This document shows, in pieces, positions 25,361 to 34,746 of a stretch of 64,000 nt of DNA. A program made the translations under genes and the position numbers. The stretch lies in assembly GCF_013327855.1 (NCBI RefSeq), contig NZ_JABUMX010000002.1, positions 806,001 to 870,000 on the forward strand, read 5' to 3'. Source of the stretch: Phyllobacterium pellucidum. GTDB lineage: Bacteria; Pseudomonadota; Alphaproteobacteria; Rhizobiales; Rhizobiaceae. Below the pieces are notes generated by a model. The model was not told where the DNA came from. It ran no database searches and saw only the letters and a program-made list of their open reading frames with translations. Each line of letters begins with the position of its first letter. The stretch's first letter is position 1.

Positions 25361-25512
25361 GCCGCCATCCGCGTAGACACCCTTGGAGGCAACGCGGAAT
25401 GGGGCGGTCATTCATCCGGTCTCGGATGAGCATTGGACCGCTTCATGTTTTTTGTGCATCCACCTTGTGGTCTCGAAAAACACTCCAGATTTGAACCTCG
25501 AAAGGAAATGCC

Positions 25513-26142
25513 ATGAGCGAAGCATACGAGCTCAAGGCCGAGGCGCGCGAACGGGTCGGTAAGGGGTCCGCCCGGGACATTCGCCGCAACGGTAAAGTGC
25601 CAGCAGTCATCTATGGTGACAAGCAGGCGCCAATCTCGATCACCCTCGACTACAAGACGCTGTATTACAAGATTCACGGCGGCGGCTTCAAAACGACGAT
25701 TGCCAACATCCTTCTGGATGGCAAGTCGATCCAGGTCCTGCCCAAGGATTACCAGCTCGATCCGGTCAGCGACAAGCCGGTCCATGTCGACTTCCTGCGC
25801 GTATCGGCCAAGTCGGTCGTCAACGTCCATGTACCGATCCACTTCCTGAACGAAGAAGCTTCGCCCGGCATCAAGCGCGGCGGCGTTCTCAACATCGTTC
25901 GCCACGATATCGAGCTGCATGTTCCGGCCAATGCAATTCCGGAAGCAATCGAAATCGATCTCACCGGCACGCAGATCGGCGACTCGATCCACATTTCCGC
26001 TGTGACGCTCCCGAAGGGCGCGACACCGGTCATTCAGGATCGCGATTTCACGATCGCCACGATCGCTGGCCATGCAACCGCTGACGAAGAGACCACCGAA
26101 GCAGCGGAACCGACTGAAACTGCAGAAAAAGAAGGCGAGTAA
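25513..26142 (+). CDS. rplY: Ribosomal protein bL25 (Ctc form)
   Basis: A 209-residue long-form L25: N-terminal 5S rRNA-binding domain ([30 protein letters not shown]) followed by the CTC beta domain ([19 protein letters not shown]) and an acidic tail ([17 protein letters not shown]). It binds 5S rRNA in the large subunit; the CTC form is linked to general stress. GAAAGGAAA precedes the ATG. It is followed by pth and ychF in the usual rhizobial order. Confidence 0.95.
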   Translation: MSEAYELKAEARERVGKGSARDIRRNGKVPAVIYGDKQAPISITLDYKTLYYKIHGGGFKTTIANILLDGKSIQVLPKDYQLDPVSDKPVHVDFLRVSAKSVVNVHVPIHFLNEEASPGIKRGGVLNIVRHDIELHVPANAIPEAIEIDLTGTQIGDSIHISAVTLPKGATPVIQDRDFTIATIAGHATADEETTEAAEPTETAEKEGE

Positions 26143-26172
26143 TCGTCCTTTCGACTATTGGGAGCTAGGCGC

Positions 26173-26898
26173 GTGCTGCTTATCGCAGGTCTTGGCAATC
26201 CGGGCTCCCAATATGCTGCAAACCGGCACAATATCGGTTTCATGGCGGCGGATGAAATACATCGCCGCCATGGTTTTTCTCCCTGGACCCGCAAGTTCCA
26301 GGCACTGATTGCCGACGGGATGATCGACGGCGAAAAGACCATCCTGATTAAGCCCCAGACATTCATGAACCTTTCAGGCCAGGCCGTCGGCGAAGCCATG
26401 CGCTTTTATAAGCTCGGCATCGGCGATCTCATCGTCATCTATGACGAACTCGATCTGGCCGCAGGCAAGGTGCGCGTCAAGATCGGCGGCGGTTCGGGCG
26501 GCCATAATGGCATCAAATCGATCGACGCCCATTGCGGCAAGGATTACAAGCGCGTCCGCCTCGGTATCAACCATCCAGGCGTCAAGGAAATGGTCTCCAA
26601 CCATGTTCTCGGTAATTTCGCCAAGGCGGATCGCGAATGGCTCGATCCCCTGCTCGAGGTGATTGCCGCCAATGCCGGACTGCTGGTCCGCAAGGATGAT
26701 TCCGGTTTCATGAACCGCGTCGCGCTTGCCGTCGGCGGCAACGCCAGGAGCGAGCCTGCGACAACCGAAAAGCCGGTTGCAAAAAGTACCGGACAAAGCC
26801 ATATCCGGCAGGCGCGCCAGCAAAAGCCTGCCGTCACCATTCCAAAATCCGGCCCCATGGCCGACATGCTGAATAAGCTCTTCGGCAAGAAAGAATAA
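26173..26898 (+). CDS. pth: Peptidyl-tRNA hydrolase
   Basis: A 241-residue Pth. Signature blocks are [20 protein letters not shown] with the catalytic His in [21 protein letters not shown] and [12 protein letters not shown]. It recycles peptidyl-tRNA that drops off ribosomes. GTG 26173 with GGGAG upstream gives the typical start MLLIAGLG; a TTG at 26158 would add five residues. The C-terminal 50 residues are a basic Pro/Lys extension common in rhizobia. Confidence 0.94.
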   Translation: MLLIAGLGNPGSQYAANRHNIGFMAADEIHRRHGFSPWTRKFQALIADGMIDGEKTILIKPQTFMNLSGQAVGEAMRFYKLGIGDLIVIYDELDLAAGKVRVKIGGGSGGHNGIKSIDAHCGKDYKRVRLGINHPGVKEMVSNHVLGNFAKADREWLDPLLEVIAANAGLLVRKDDSGFMNRVALAVGGNARSEPATTEKPVAKSTGQSHIRQARQQKPAVTIPKSGPMADMLNKLFGKKE

Positions 26899-26910
26899 GG
26901 ATCGCACATT

Positions 26911-28014
26911 ATGGGTTTCAAATGCGGCATCGTTGGCTTGCCTAACGTCGGCAAATCCACGCTCTTCAATGCCCTGACCAAGACGGCGGCGGCGCAGGCC
27001 GCCAACTACCCGTTCTGTACGATCGAACCCAATACGGGCGAAGTAGCGGTTCCCGACCCGCGCCTGCAGACCATCGCCAAGATCGGCAAGTCAGCCAATA
27101 TTGTCCCGACGCGTATCAGCTTCGTCGATATCGCCGGCCTCGTGCGCGGCGCATCGAAGGGTGAAGGCCTCGGCAACCAGTTCCTTGCGAATATTCGCGA
27201 AGTGGACGCAGTGGTGCACGTGCTGCGCTGCTTCGAGGACGACGACATCACCCATGTCGAAGGCCGCATCGATCCCGTCGCCGACGCGGAGACCGTCGAG
27301 ACCGAACTGATGCTCGCAGATCTCGAAAGCCTCGAACGGCGCATCGTCCAGTTCCGCAAGCGTGCGAGCAGCAAGGACAAGGAAGCGCTCGCTGTGCTTC
27401 CGATCATGGAACAGGCCCTCTCGCTGCTCCAGGACGGCCAGCCGGTTCGCTTCATGCTGAACGGCATTGCGCCCGACGATCTCGCGATCCTTCAGGACCT
27501 CAATCTCCTGACCTCCAAGCCAGTCCTTTACGTCTGCAACGTTGCCGAAGGCGATGCCGCAACCGGCAATGAATATACCGAAGCTGTCGAGGAAATGGCG
27601 ACCGGACAGGGCGCCGAGACAGTCACGATCTCAGCCGCCATCGAGGCCGAAGTCGCGCAGCTTCCCGATGAAGAAGCGCGCGAATATCTTGAGGCAATGA
27701 GCCTCGACGAGCCCGGCCTCGATCGGTTGATCCGCGCCGGCTACCGACTGCTGCACCTCATCACCTACTTTACCGTAGGCCCGAAGGAGGCACGCGCCTG
27801 GACCGTCGAGCGCGGTTCGAAAGCGCCAAGGGCGGCGGGTGTCATCCATACGGATTTCGAGCGGGGCTTCATTCGCGCCCAGACCATCGCTTATCAAGAC
27901 TATGTGGGCCTCGGCGGCGAAGCGGCAGCCAAGGAAGCTGGCAAGGCCCGCGACGAGGGCAAGGAATACATCGTCCAGGACGGCGATATCATGCTATTCA
28001 AGTTCAACACCTGA
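26911..28014 (+). CDS. ychF: Redox-regulated ATPase/GTPase YchF
   Basis: A 367-residue Obg-related P-loop protein. G1 is [10 protein letters not shown]3 [12 protein letters not shown], and the NxxE replacement of NKxD in NVAEGD explains ATP preference in YchF/Ola1 proteins. A TGS domain closes the C-terminus ([11 protein letters not shown] ... [14 protein letters not shown]). It interacts with ribosomes and affects oxidative stress. It is 12 bases after pth. Confidence 0.95.
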   Translation: MGFKCGIVGLPNVGKSTLFNALTKTAAAQAANYPFCTIEPNTGEVAVPDPRLQTIAKIGKSANIVPTRISFVDIAGLVRGASKGEGLGNQFLANIREVDAVVHVLRCFEDDDITHVEGRIDPVADAETVETELMLADLESLERRIVQFRKRASSKDKEALAVLPIMEQALSLLQDGQPVRFMLNGIAPDDLAILQDLNLLTSKPVLYVCNVAEGDAATGNEYTEAVEEMATGQGAETVTISAAIEAEVAQLPDEEAREYLEAMSLDEPGLDRLIRAGYRLLHLITYFTVGPKEARAWTVERGSKAPRAAGVIHTDFERGFIRAQTIAYQDYVGLGGEAAAKEAGKARDEGKEYIVQDGDIMLFKFNT

Positions 28015-28028
28015 TACGGTTGTATGAA

Positions 28029-28499
28029 ATGGCTGAACGCACGCCCACCTACGCCTATGAAGATTTCATCGTTGGCAGTGAATGGTCGCTCGGCTCCAAA
28101 CAGGTGACGACGGAAGAAATCATCGATTTCGCCAGGCAGTTCGATCCGCAGCCCTTTCATCTGAACGAGGCCGCGGGCAAGGCCAGCATCCTCGGCGGAC
28201 TGGCGGCGTCCGGCTGGCACACGGTCTCGATGTTTATGCGCATGCTATGCGACGCCTATCTTCTCGATTCGACCTCGCAGGGCGCACCCGGGATCGACTT
28301 CGTTAAATGGAAGCATCCGGTTCTCGCCGGCGACACGCTCACAGGACGAACGACGATCCTCGAACAACGCCTGTCGAAGTCGAAACCTTCCCTCGGGTTC
28401 GTCAAGATGCACCACGATGTCTTCAATCAGGACGGCACGTTGGTATGCGAGCTCGAACATACCGCGATGTTCTCGACACGGGAGCCTGTGCGACCATGA
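28029..28499 (+). CDS. MaoC-family hot-dog dehydratase
   Basis: A 156-residue hot-dog protein with MaoC-type hydratase 2 features: DFARQFDPQPFHLNEAAGKAS, the catalytic Asp/His pair in FDPQPFH, and GGLAASGWHTVSMFMRM. It probably hydrates or dehydrates enoyl-CoA substrates or a related thioester. ATG 28029 is preferred over TTG 28020. Its stop overlaps the start of a paralogous gene by four bases (ATGA), so the two may form a heterodimer. Confidence 0.86.
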   Translation: MAERTPTYAYEDFIVGSEWSLGSKQVTTEEIIDFARQFDPQPFHLNEAAGKASILGGLAASGWHTVSMFMRMLCDAYLLDSTSQGAPGIDFVKWKHPVLAGDTLTGRTTILEQRLSKSKPSLGFVKMHHDVFNQDGTLVCELEHTAMFSTREPVRP

Positions 28500-28963
28500 G
28501 CATCGAACAGTTCATTGGCGTGGAGCGCGATCTCGGCACCCATCGCTTCACCGCCAGCGAGATCATTGATTTTGCGTCGAAATACGATCCGCAACGTTTT
28601 CATGTCGATCCCGAAGCGGCTAGGAAAAGCAATTTCGGCGGACTTTGTGCCTCGGGCTGGCATACGACGGCGATATGGATGCGCCTTAATGTCGGGGACA
28701 TGAAGCGGATCATCGCAGAAGCCTTGCAACGAGGCGAACAGCCACCGCAGTTCGGCCCCTCACCGGGTTTTGAGAACCTGAAATGGCTGAAGCCAGTCTA
28801 TGCAGACGATACGATCCGCTTTACCCGGACCTTGCACGACGTGCGCCCGCTCAAGTCGCGGCCCGGCTGGTCGATGATGCAGATGTCCTCCGCCGCCTAT
28901 AACCAGAATGGCGACAAGGTTCTTTCATTCGACAGCACCGCCCTTGTTGCGTTGCCGGCTTGA
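28496..28963 (+). CDS. MaoC-family hot-dog dehydratase, second copy
   Basis: A 155-residue paralogue of the preceding gene with the same layout (EIIDFASKYDPQRFHVDPEAA, FGGLCASGWHTTAIWMRL). Both keep Asp and His of the hydratase motif. A tandem ATGA-coupled pair suggests a heteromeric enzyme, as known for other two-subunit MaoC hydratases. The substrate is unknown; no beta-oxidation genes adjoin. The gene ends before the divergent-facing apt gene. Confidence 0.86.
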   Translation: MSIEQFIGVERDLGTHRFTASEIIDFASKYDPQRFHVDPEAARKSNFGGLCASGWHTTAIWMRLNVGDMKRIIAEALQRGEQPPQFGPSPGFENLKWLKPVYADDTIRFTRTLHDVRPLKSRPGWSMMQMSSAAYNQNGDKVLSFDSTALVALPA

Positions 28964-29003
28964 AGGTCGGCAGGCCAACAAAAGCGTAAAACAAAGAATC
29001 CGC

Positions 29004-29549
29004 TCAGTGCCCGTCGAAGGCGACCAGCGTCCTTACGTTGACGCCGAGTGCCTCGAGCTTCTTGCGGCCGCCAAGTTCCGGCAGGTCGATGATGAAGCAG
29101 GCGGCGACGATATCGGCGCCCATTTGCTGCAAAAGCTTGACCGCGGCCTCGGCGGTCCCGCCCGTCGCGATCAGATCGTCGACGAGGATGACCTTGTCGC
29201 CGGGCGCGATGGCGTCGCGGTGCATCTCCATCTCGTCGAGACCATATTCGAGGCTGTAGGCAATCCGCACGGTATCGCGCGGCAGCTTGCCCTTCTTGCG
29301 GATCGGCACGAAGCCCGATGACAGTTGATGCGCCATTGCGCCACCGATGATGAAGCCGCGCGCCTCGATGCCTGCAACCTGATCTACCTTGCCACCGGCA
29401 TAGGGGTGCACCAGTTCATCCACGGCGCGGCGAAAGGCGCGGGCATTGCCAAGGAGTGTGGTTATATCGCGAAACATGACGCCGGGCTTCGGATAGTCCG
29501 GAATGTTGCGGATGGCATCAACCAGCGTCTGCTTGAGGCTTGAATCCAT
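29004..29549 (-). CDS. apt: Adenine phosphoribosyltransferase
   Basis: A 181-residue type I PRTase. N-terminal [21 protein letters not shown], and PRPP motif [17 protein letters not shown], match Apt, which salvages adenine with PRPP to AMP. Length is typical. It lies just upstream of the petABC operon on the same strand but is separated from cytochrome c1 by a terminator in between, as petABC ends at 29657 and apt starts at 29549. Confidence 0.95.
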   Translation of the reverse strand: MDSSLKQTLVDAIRNIPDYPKPGVMFRDITTLLGNARAFRRAVDELVHPYAGGKVDQVAGIEARGFIIGGAMAHQLSSGFVPIRKKGKLPRDTVRIAYSLEYGLDEMEMHRDAIAPGDKVILVDDLIATGGTAEAAVKLLQQMGADIVAACFIIDLPELGGRKKLEALGVNVRTLVAFDGH

Positions 29550-29611
29550 CTGATCGTTCCCTTCGCGCTGTCAGCGGGCAGACAATCTATGCAGCCCCGC
29601 CCTCAAAAGAA

Positions 29612-29630
29612 AAGGGCGCAAAGCGCCCTT
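29612..29630 (-). terminator. Rho-independent terminator of petABC
   Basis: An 8-bp stem AAGGGCGC/GCGCCCTT with a 3-base loop. On the minus strand it is followed by TTTTCTTTT. It lies 27 bases past the cytochrome c1 stop. Confidence 0.82.
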
Positions 29631-29656
29631 CCCTCAAATTGATTCTACCGATCCGG

Positions 29657-30520
29657 TCAATGCTCGACGTCGGACCAGATCCGCCGCTTCGCCACATAGA
29701 TGAGGCCTGCGAAGAGAACCAGGAACAGCATGACGCGGAAGCCGGTCTTTTTGCGCGCCTCAAGGTGCGGCTCGGCCGCCCACATCAGGAACGCGGCAAC
29801 GTCCTGCGAATACTGCGTGAGTGTCTGCGGCGATCCATCGTCATAGGTGACCTGGCCGTCCTGCAAAGGCTGCGCCATCTTCAGCGACTTGGCGGCGATG
29901 AAGAACGGGTTGTAGTGCGTGCCTTCAGGGATCTGCATGCCTTCCGGCGGCGTTTCGTTAAAGCCGGTCAGAAGCGCGTGGATGTAGTCCGGACCGCCTT
30001 CCTGGTACTGCGTGAAGATATCGATCAGGAACCGCGGGAAGCCGCGCTCTACCGCACGCGCCTTGGCGATCAGCGAAAAGTCCGGCGGCACCGCGCCGCC
30101 ATTGGCTGCTGCCGCCGCTTCCGGATTGGCGTAAGGCGACGGGAAATGATCGGCAGGAATAGCCTTGCGGGTTGTAGGCTCGCCATCGGCGTTGGGTTCG
30201 CCCGGCACTTCGTATTCGGCCGCAAATGCCTTGATCTGAGCATCGCTATAGCCGAGTTCCGCCAGCGAACGGAATGCCACGAGGTTCATCGAATGGCAGG
30301 CCGAGCAGACCTCTTTGTAGATCTTGAGGCCGCGCTGCAACTGCTGCTTGTCATAGCGTCCGAACGGACCCGCAAAGGTCCAGTTCATCTCTTCCGGCTT
30401 CTTGATCGGGAAGTGCGTCGGTTCGGCGGCGTTATGCGCTTCTTCGGCGGTCGCAACCGTTCCGAATGCCAGCATGGTTCCGAGACCGGCAGCTGCAAGA
30501 CCGAGGAGGATTTTTTTCAT
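29657..30520 (-). CDS. petC: Cytochrome c1 of the bc1 complex
   Basis: A 287-residue precursor. A signal peptide (about 1-25) is followed by the haem-binding CSACH near residue 55, the PNADGEP and IPPDFSLIAKAR regions, and a C-terminal membrane anchor (FRVMLFLVLFAGLIYVA). The axial Met fits in the conserved MAQPL segment. It passes electrons from the Rieske centre to cytochrome c. ATG 30520 gives a normal signal; the in-frame ATG at 30544 would add eight residues. Confidence 0.95.
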   Translation of the reverse strand: MKKILLGLAAAGLGTMLAFGTVATAEEAHNAAEPTHFPIKKPEEMNWTFAGPFGRYDKQQLQRGLKIYKEVCSACHSMNLVAFRSLAELGYSDAQIKAFAAEYEVPGEPNADGEPTTRKAIPADHFPSPYANPEAAAAANGGAVPPDFSLIAKARAVERGFPRFLIDIFTQYQEGGPDYIHALLTGFNETPPEGMQIPEGTHYNPFFIAAKSLKMAQPLQDGQVTYDDGSPQTLTQYSQDVAAFLMWAAEPHLEARKKTGFRVMLFLVLFAGLIYVAKRRIWSDVEH

Positions 30521-30549
30521 GGGAAAGTTCCTTGAGCCCTTCACGATTC

Positions 30550-31848
30550 TCAGCCTTTGGTTTCCGGAGCCGCGGTGACGCCTACCGGCCGGCCACCACC
30601 TTTGGTTTTCGCAAGCACCGCCTCGGTGATCGAATTCGGGAGTCGGCGCGGGGTTTCAACGAGTCCAAGCAATGGCATGAGGACGATGAAGAAGCCGAAA
30701 TAATAGGCCGTTCCGAGCTGCGAGAAGACCACGTAGAGACCTTCGGCAGGACGCGATCCGAGCCAGCCGAGCATGATGGCGTTGGCAACGAAGATCCAGA
30801 AGAACAGCTTGTACCAAGGCCGGTAGACGGCCGAGCGGACCTTCGACGTATCGAGCCAGGGCACGAGGAAGAGGATCGCGATCGAGCCGAACATCGTCAG
30901 GACGCCGCCGAGCTTCGAGTTGATCGGGCCGATGTTGAAGGTGATGGCACGAAGCATCGCATAGAAGGGCAGGAAGTACCATTCGGGGACGATGTGAGCC
31001 GGGGTCTTCAGCGAGTCGGCCTGGATATAGTTATCCGGATGGCCCATGAAGTTCGGCAGGTAGAAGACAAAATAGGCGAAGAGGATCAGGAACAGCACCA
31101 GACCGAACGCGTCCTTGACGGTGGCGTAAGGCGTGAAGGCGACCGTATCCGTCTTCGACTTCACTTCGATGCCGGTCGGGTTGGTCTGGCCGGTCACATG
31201 CAGCGCCCAGACGTGCAGGACGACGACGCCGGCAATCATGAATGGCAGCAGGTAGTGCAGCGAGAAGAAGCGATTCAGCGTCGGGTTGTCGACGGCAAAT
31301 CCACCGAGCAGCAATTGCTGGATCGGATCGCCGATGATCGGGAACGCGGTGAAGAAGCCGGTGATGACCGTCGCACCCCAGAAGGACATCTGGCCCCACG
31401 GAAGCACGTAACCCATGAAGGCCGTCGCCATCATCAGGAGGAGGATGATTACACCGAGAATCCAAAGGAGTTCGCGCGGCGCCTTGTACGAGCCGTAATA
31501 AAGGCCGCGGAAAATGTGGATGTAGACGGCGAGGAAGAACATCGAGGCGCCGTTGGAATGCAGGTAGCGCAGGAGCCAGCCTGAATTCACGTCACGCATG
31601 ATCTTTTCGACGGAATTGAAGGCAATGCCGGTGCTGGCGGCATAATGCATGGCAAGCACTACGCCGGTCAGGATCTGCGACACCAGCATGATCGCCAGGA
31701 TGCCGCCGAAGGCGTAGGCATAATTCAGATTGCGCGGAACCGGATAGGCTACGAATGAATCGTATAGCAGACGCGGCAACGGCAGTCGCGCATCAAACCA
31801 TTTTTCGATTCCGCTGTTCGGCGTGTAGGATGAATGTCCACCGCTCAT
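30550..31848 (-). CDS. petB: Cytochrome b of the bc1 complex
   Basis: A 432-residue membrane protein with eight TM helices and the haem-ligating His pairs (HSNGASMFF ... [10 protein letters not shown] and LHYLLPFMI ... [11 protein letters not shown]). The Qo motif [10 protein letters not shown] and the [33 protein letters not shown] block are intact. It forms the Q cycle core. Gene order is petA-petB-petC. Confidence 0.97.
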   Translation of the reverse strand: MSGGHSSYTPNSGIEKWFDARLPLPRLLYDSFVAYPVPRNLNYAYAFGGILAIMLVSQILTGVVLAMHYAASTGIAFNSVEKIMRDVNSGWLLRYLHSNGASMFFLAVYIHIFRGLYYGSYKAPRELLWILGVIILLLMMATAFMGYVLPWGQMSFWGATVITGFFTAFPIIGDPIQQLLLGGFAVDNPTLNRFFSLHYLLPFMIAGVVVLHVWALHVTGQTNPTGIEVKSKTDTVAFTPYATVKDAFGLVLFLILFAYFVFYLPNFMGHPDNYIQADSLKTPAHIVPEWYFLPFYAMLRAITFNIGPINSKLGGVLTMFGSIAILFLVPWLDTSKVRSAVYRPWYKLFFWIFVANAIMLGWLGSRPAEGLYVVFSQLGTAYYFGFFIVLMPLLGLVETPRRLPNSITEAVLAKTKGGGRPVGVTAAPETKG

Positions 31849-31869
31849 GTCGTGTCTCCCCGTGGAACC

Positions 31870-32433
31870 TTAGCCGATCTTGACGACGGTGTCGGAAATG
31901 AAAGAAAGTGGCGGGATCGCCAGGTTTTCCGGCGCCGGTCCCTTGCGGATGCGTCCCGCCGTATCGTAGTGCGAGCCGTGGCAGGGGCAGAACCAGCCGC
32001 CGAAATCACCCTGTTGTCCGAGCGGAATGCAGCCGAGGTGGGTGCACACGCCAACCATCACCAGCCAGTTTTCCTTTTCCTTCGAAGCGGTACGATCGGC
32101 ATCGGTGGCCTGGGCATCGCTTGGAAGGTTGGCATTGCGCGCAATCGGGTCCTTGAGATCGCCGAGCGCGACAGCCTTGGCTTCCTCGACTTCCTTGGGC
32201 GTACGGTTGCGGATGAAGATCGGCTTGCCGCGCCACTTGACCGTGAGGGACATACCCGGCTGAACAGCCGAAACATCAACTTCAATGGACGAGACTGCCA
32301 GCGTGGATGCGTCCGGTCTCATCTGGTCGATGAAGGGCCAGGCAAAAGCCCCTGCGCCGACCACACCGGCCATACCTGTCGCAATATAGAGGAAGTCACG
32401 CCGTGTCGGCTCGGTCTTATCGTGTGCGCTCAC
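31870..32433 (-). CDS. petA: Rieske iron-sulfur subunit of the bc1 complex
   Basis: A 187-residue protein. The N-terminus holds a Tat-type signal anchor ([17 protein letters not shown]). The Rieske motifs CTHLGC and CPCHGSHYD bind the 2Fe-2S cluster. It carries electrons from quinol to cytochrome c1. It heads the petABC operon, with petB starting 21 bases after its stop. Confidence 0.96.
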   Translation of the reverse strand: MSAHDKTEPTRRDFLYIATGMAGVVGAGAFAWPFIDQMRPDASTLAVSSIEVDVSAVQPGMSLTVKWRGKPIFIRNRTPKEVEEAKAVALGDLKDPIARNANLPSDAQATDADRTASKEKENWLVMVGVCTHLGCIPLGQQGDFGGWFCPCHGSHYDTAGRIRKGPAPENLAIPPLSFISDTVVKIG

Positions 32434-32621
32434 GGGGCCTGTTCCTTTCCGAATAACAACGCAGCGGGAGAGTCCACGAAGTCAGCATAACAGAAGACAG
32501 GCCCAAGAAGATGAGCCCCGCGGAATCCCCAACATATCGCGTGGTTTCTAAGCATGTCGCATGAGCTTGTCCAGCCTGACAGCGGCATAAGGGCAGGATG
32601 TCGCAGGGATAAACCGGCAGC
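32434..32621. other. Intergenic region upstream of petABC
   Basis: A 188-base gap that should carry the petA promoter (minus strand) and the end of the broken ABC gene (also minus). No gene or hairpin with a T run was seen. Confidence 0.4.
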
Positions 32622-34473
32622 TTATTCCTGCCCGATAAATCCGCCCGACTGGCGCGCCCAGAGCCCGGCATAAAGCCCGTTGGCAGCAACAAGCTCGGCA
32701 TGCGTTCCGCTCTCGACGATGCGGCCCTCATCCATGACGATCAGGCGGTCGAGAGCCGCGATGGTCGACAGGCGATGCGCGATCGCAATGACGGTCTTTC
32801 CTTCCATTAGCCGGTAGAGGCTTTCCTGTATCGCCGCCTCGACTTCCGAATCGAGCGCCGAGGTCGCTTCGTCGAGGATGAGGATCGGCGCATCCTTGAG
32901 CATGACGCGGGCGATGGCGATGCGCTGGCGCTGCCCGCCCGATAGCTTGACGCCGCGCTCGCCGACATGGGCATCAAGGCCGCGACGGCCCTTGGGATCG
33001 GTCAAGGTATCTATGAATGCCTCCGCCTGGGCGTTGATCACCGCATCGCGCATCATGTCGTCGGAAGCGTCGGGCCGGCCATAAAGGATGTTGTCGCGGA
33101 CCGAACGATGCAGCAGCGACGTATCCTGCGTGACCATGCCGATATGGGCACGCAGCGAATCCTGCGTGACATTGGCGATGTCCTGGCCGTCGATGAGAAT
33201 GCGGCCACTTTCGACGTCAAAGAAACGCAAAAGCAGGTTGACGAGCGTCGACTTGCCGGCGCCTGAGCGGCCGACAAGGCCGATCTTCTCGCCCGGCCGC
33301 ACATGCAGGGAAAAATCGTCGATGACGATCCGTGCCGACTCGTAGTGAAATCGGACGTTCTCGAACGTGATTGCGCCCTGCGTCACAGTAAGCTGCTGGG
33401 CTCCGGGCTTGTCGACGACGCTGACGGGGCGCGCGAGGAGTTCCATGGAATTCTGGATCGTGCCGTAGTTGCGAAGCAAGCCATTGAGGTTGGCCATCAT
33501 GCGCGTCAGGAGCATGCTGAGCCGCAGCACAAGACCCAGCGTGAAGGCGACCTCGCCGGACGAAATCTCGCCCCTTCAGCCAAAGATCGATCGAAAGCGC
33601 CGCCACGACGCAGATCATCGCCCCGCTTGTGCTGGCGAGCGAAATGCGAATGCCGCTCAGACCCCGCGTCAGCGACATGATCGCGACGAGCCAGCGATCC
33701 ATGCCGCGGCGCATATAGGCATCGTCGCGTTGTATGGTGCCGAACAGCTTTAGCGTCTGGATATTGCTGTAGCCATCGACGAGCCGGCCCATGACCAGCG
33801 AGCTCGTTTCGGCCGTATCGCGCGCCGCCTTGCGCACGCGCGGCAGGAAATAGCGGGCGGTGAAGCCGAAAACGACGAGCCACACGCCGACGACTGAAGC
33901 CAGCCGCCAATCGAGGCGGCCGATGAGAAAGAGTGTCGTCGCACAGTATACAAGGCTGAACCACACTGCCTGCAGCAGCGTCACCATGAAATCGCCAAGC
34001 GCCTGTCCGGCAGCCCAGACCTTGGTAACGATGCGGCCGGAAAAATCGTTCTGAAAAAATGCAAGGCTCTGCCGGTAGACGACGCTGTGAGCCTGCCAGC
34101 GGACGAGATTGTTGAAACCCGGCACGATCGCCTGCTCCTCGACGAGGGCAGCAAGGGAAAGCACGAGCGTTCGCCCAAGAAACACAGCAAGCAGCATTAA
34201 AAGCAGCGCGACACCGTGGCGGTCGATAATACCCTGCCAGCCTTCGACGCGATCGGTGGAGGCGAGGATGTCGATGATCTTGCCGACGAACCAGAAGAGC
34301 CCGGCCTCGAACAGGGCAATCAGCCCGCCGCAGACGAGCATCGCCAGGAAAACGTACTTCTCCTGTCGGACATAGAACCACATGAAGGCGAGCGACTGGT
34401 TCGGAACCCGTTCCGCCGGCGCACTGGCATAGGGATCGACCCAGCTCTCGAACAGGCGGTAAAGGCGTGTCAT
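32622..34473 (-). pseudogene. ABC half-exporter (ATP-binding/permease), frameshifted
   Basis: Two overlapping frames together make one half-transporter of about 617 residues. The first (34473 down) holds the N-terminal six-TM domain and runs to LWLKG; the second (through 32622) resumes EISSGEVAFTLGLVLRL and carries the complete nucleotide-binding domain (Walker A GRSGAGKST, LSGGQRQR, Walker B ILILDEAT, H-loop AHRLS). They join when one base is removed from the G run (CCCC on plus, 33572-33575). As written, translation ends at 33217 without a functional ATPase. It is a paralogue of the intact neighbour. A sequencing error in the homopolymer cannot be excluded. Confidence 0.78.
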
Positions 34474-34594
34474 TCAACCTGCATTGCGTTGAAAAATCAT
34501 CACGATGATGAAACCAATGGGCGAAGGGCCACCATCGGTTGAGTCCCGCGATGCGTCAAATTAAACTTCGGTTACCGGAAACTCTTCATGGCTT

Positions 34595-34741
34595 GGCTTC
34601 TCACCCTCCCCCTTGTGGGGAGGTTCGAACCGCAGGTTCGGGGTGGGGGGCTTGATCAGAAGTCGGGCTTAGACAAAGTCAAGCAAGTCACCTCCCGGCT
34701 GCTGCGCAGCCACCCTCCCCACAGGTGGGAGGACAGGAACT
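34595..34741. repeat. GC-rich palindromic intergenic repeat, two halves
   Basis: CACCCTCCCCCTTGTGGGG starts the first half, which continues with CGAACC/GGTTCG arms around GCA and ends GGGGTGGGG (about 34602-34650). The second half has GGCTGC/GCAGCC around TGC and ends CCCTCCCCACAGGTGGGAGG (about 34690-34733). The two halves face each other. This type of sequence is a common dispersed repeat in rhizobial intergenic regions. It fills most of the gap between the two ABC genes. Confidence 0.72.
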
Positions 34742-34746
34742 GAGCC

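Noticed and set aside
25441-25475. Shared TTTTTTGTGCATCC motif with the region near 38555 as a repeat family
   Set aside because: The match is short and embedded in unrelated sequence; likely chance.
30466-31584. 372-residue plus-strand frame opposite petB
   Set aside because: Antisense to cytochrome b, highly charged low-complexity product.
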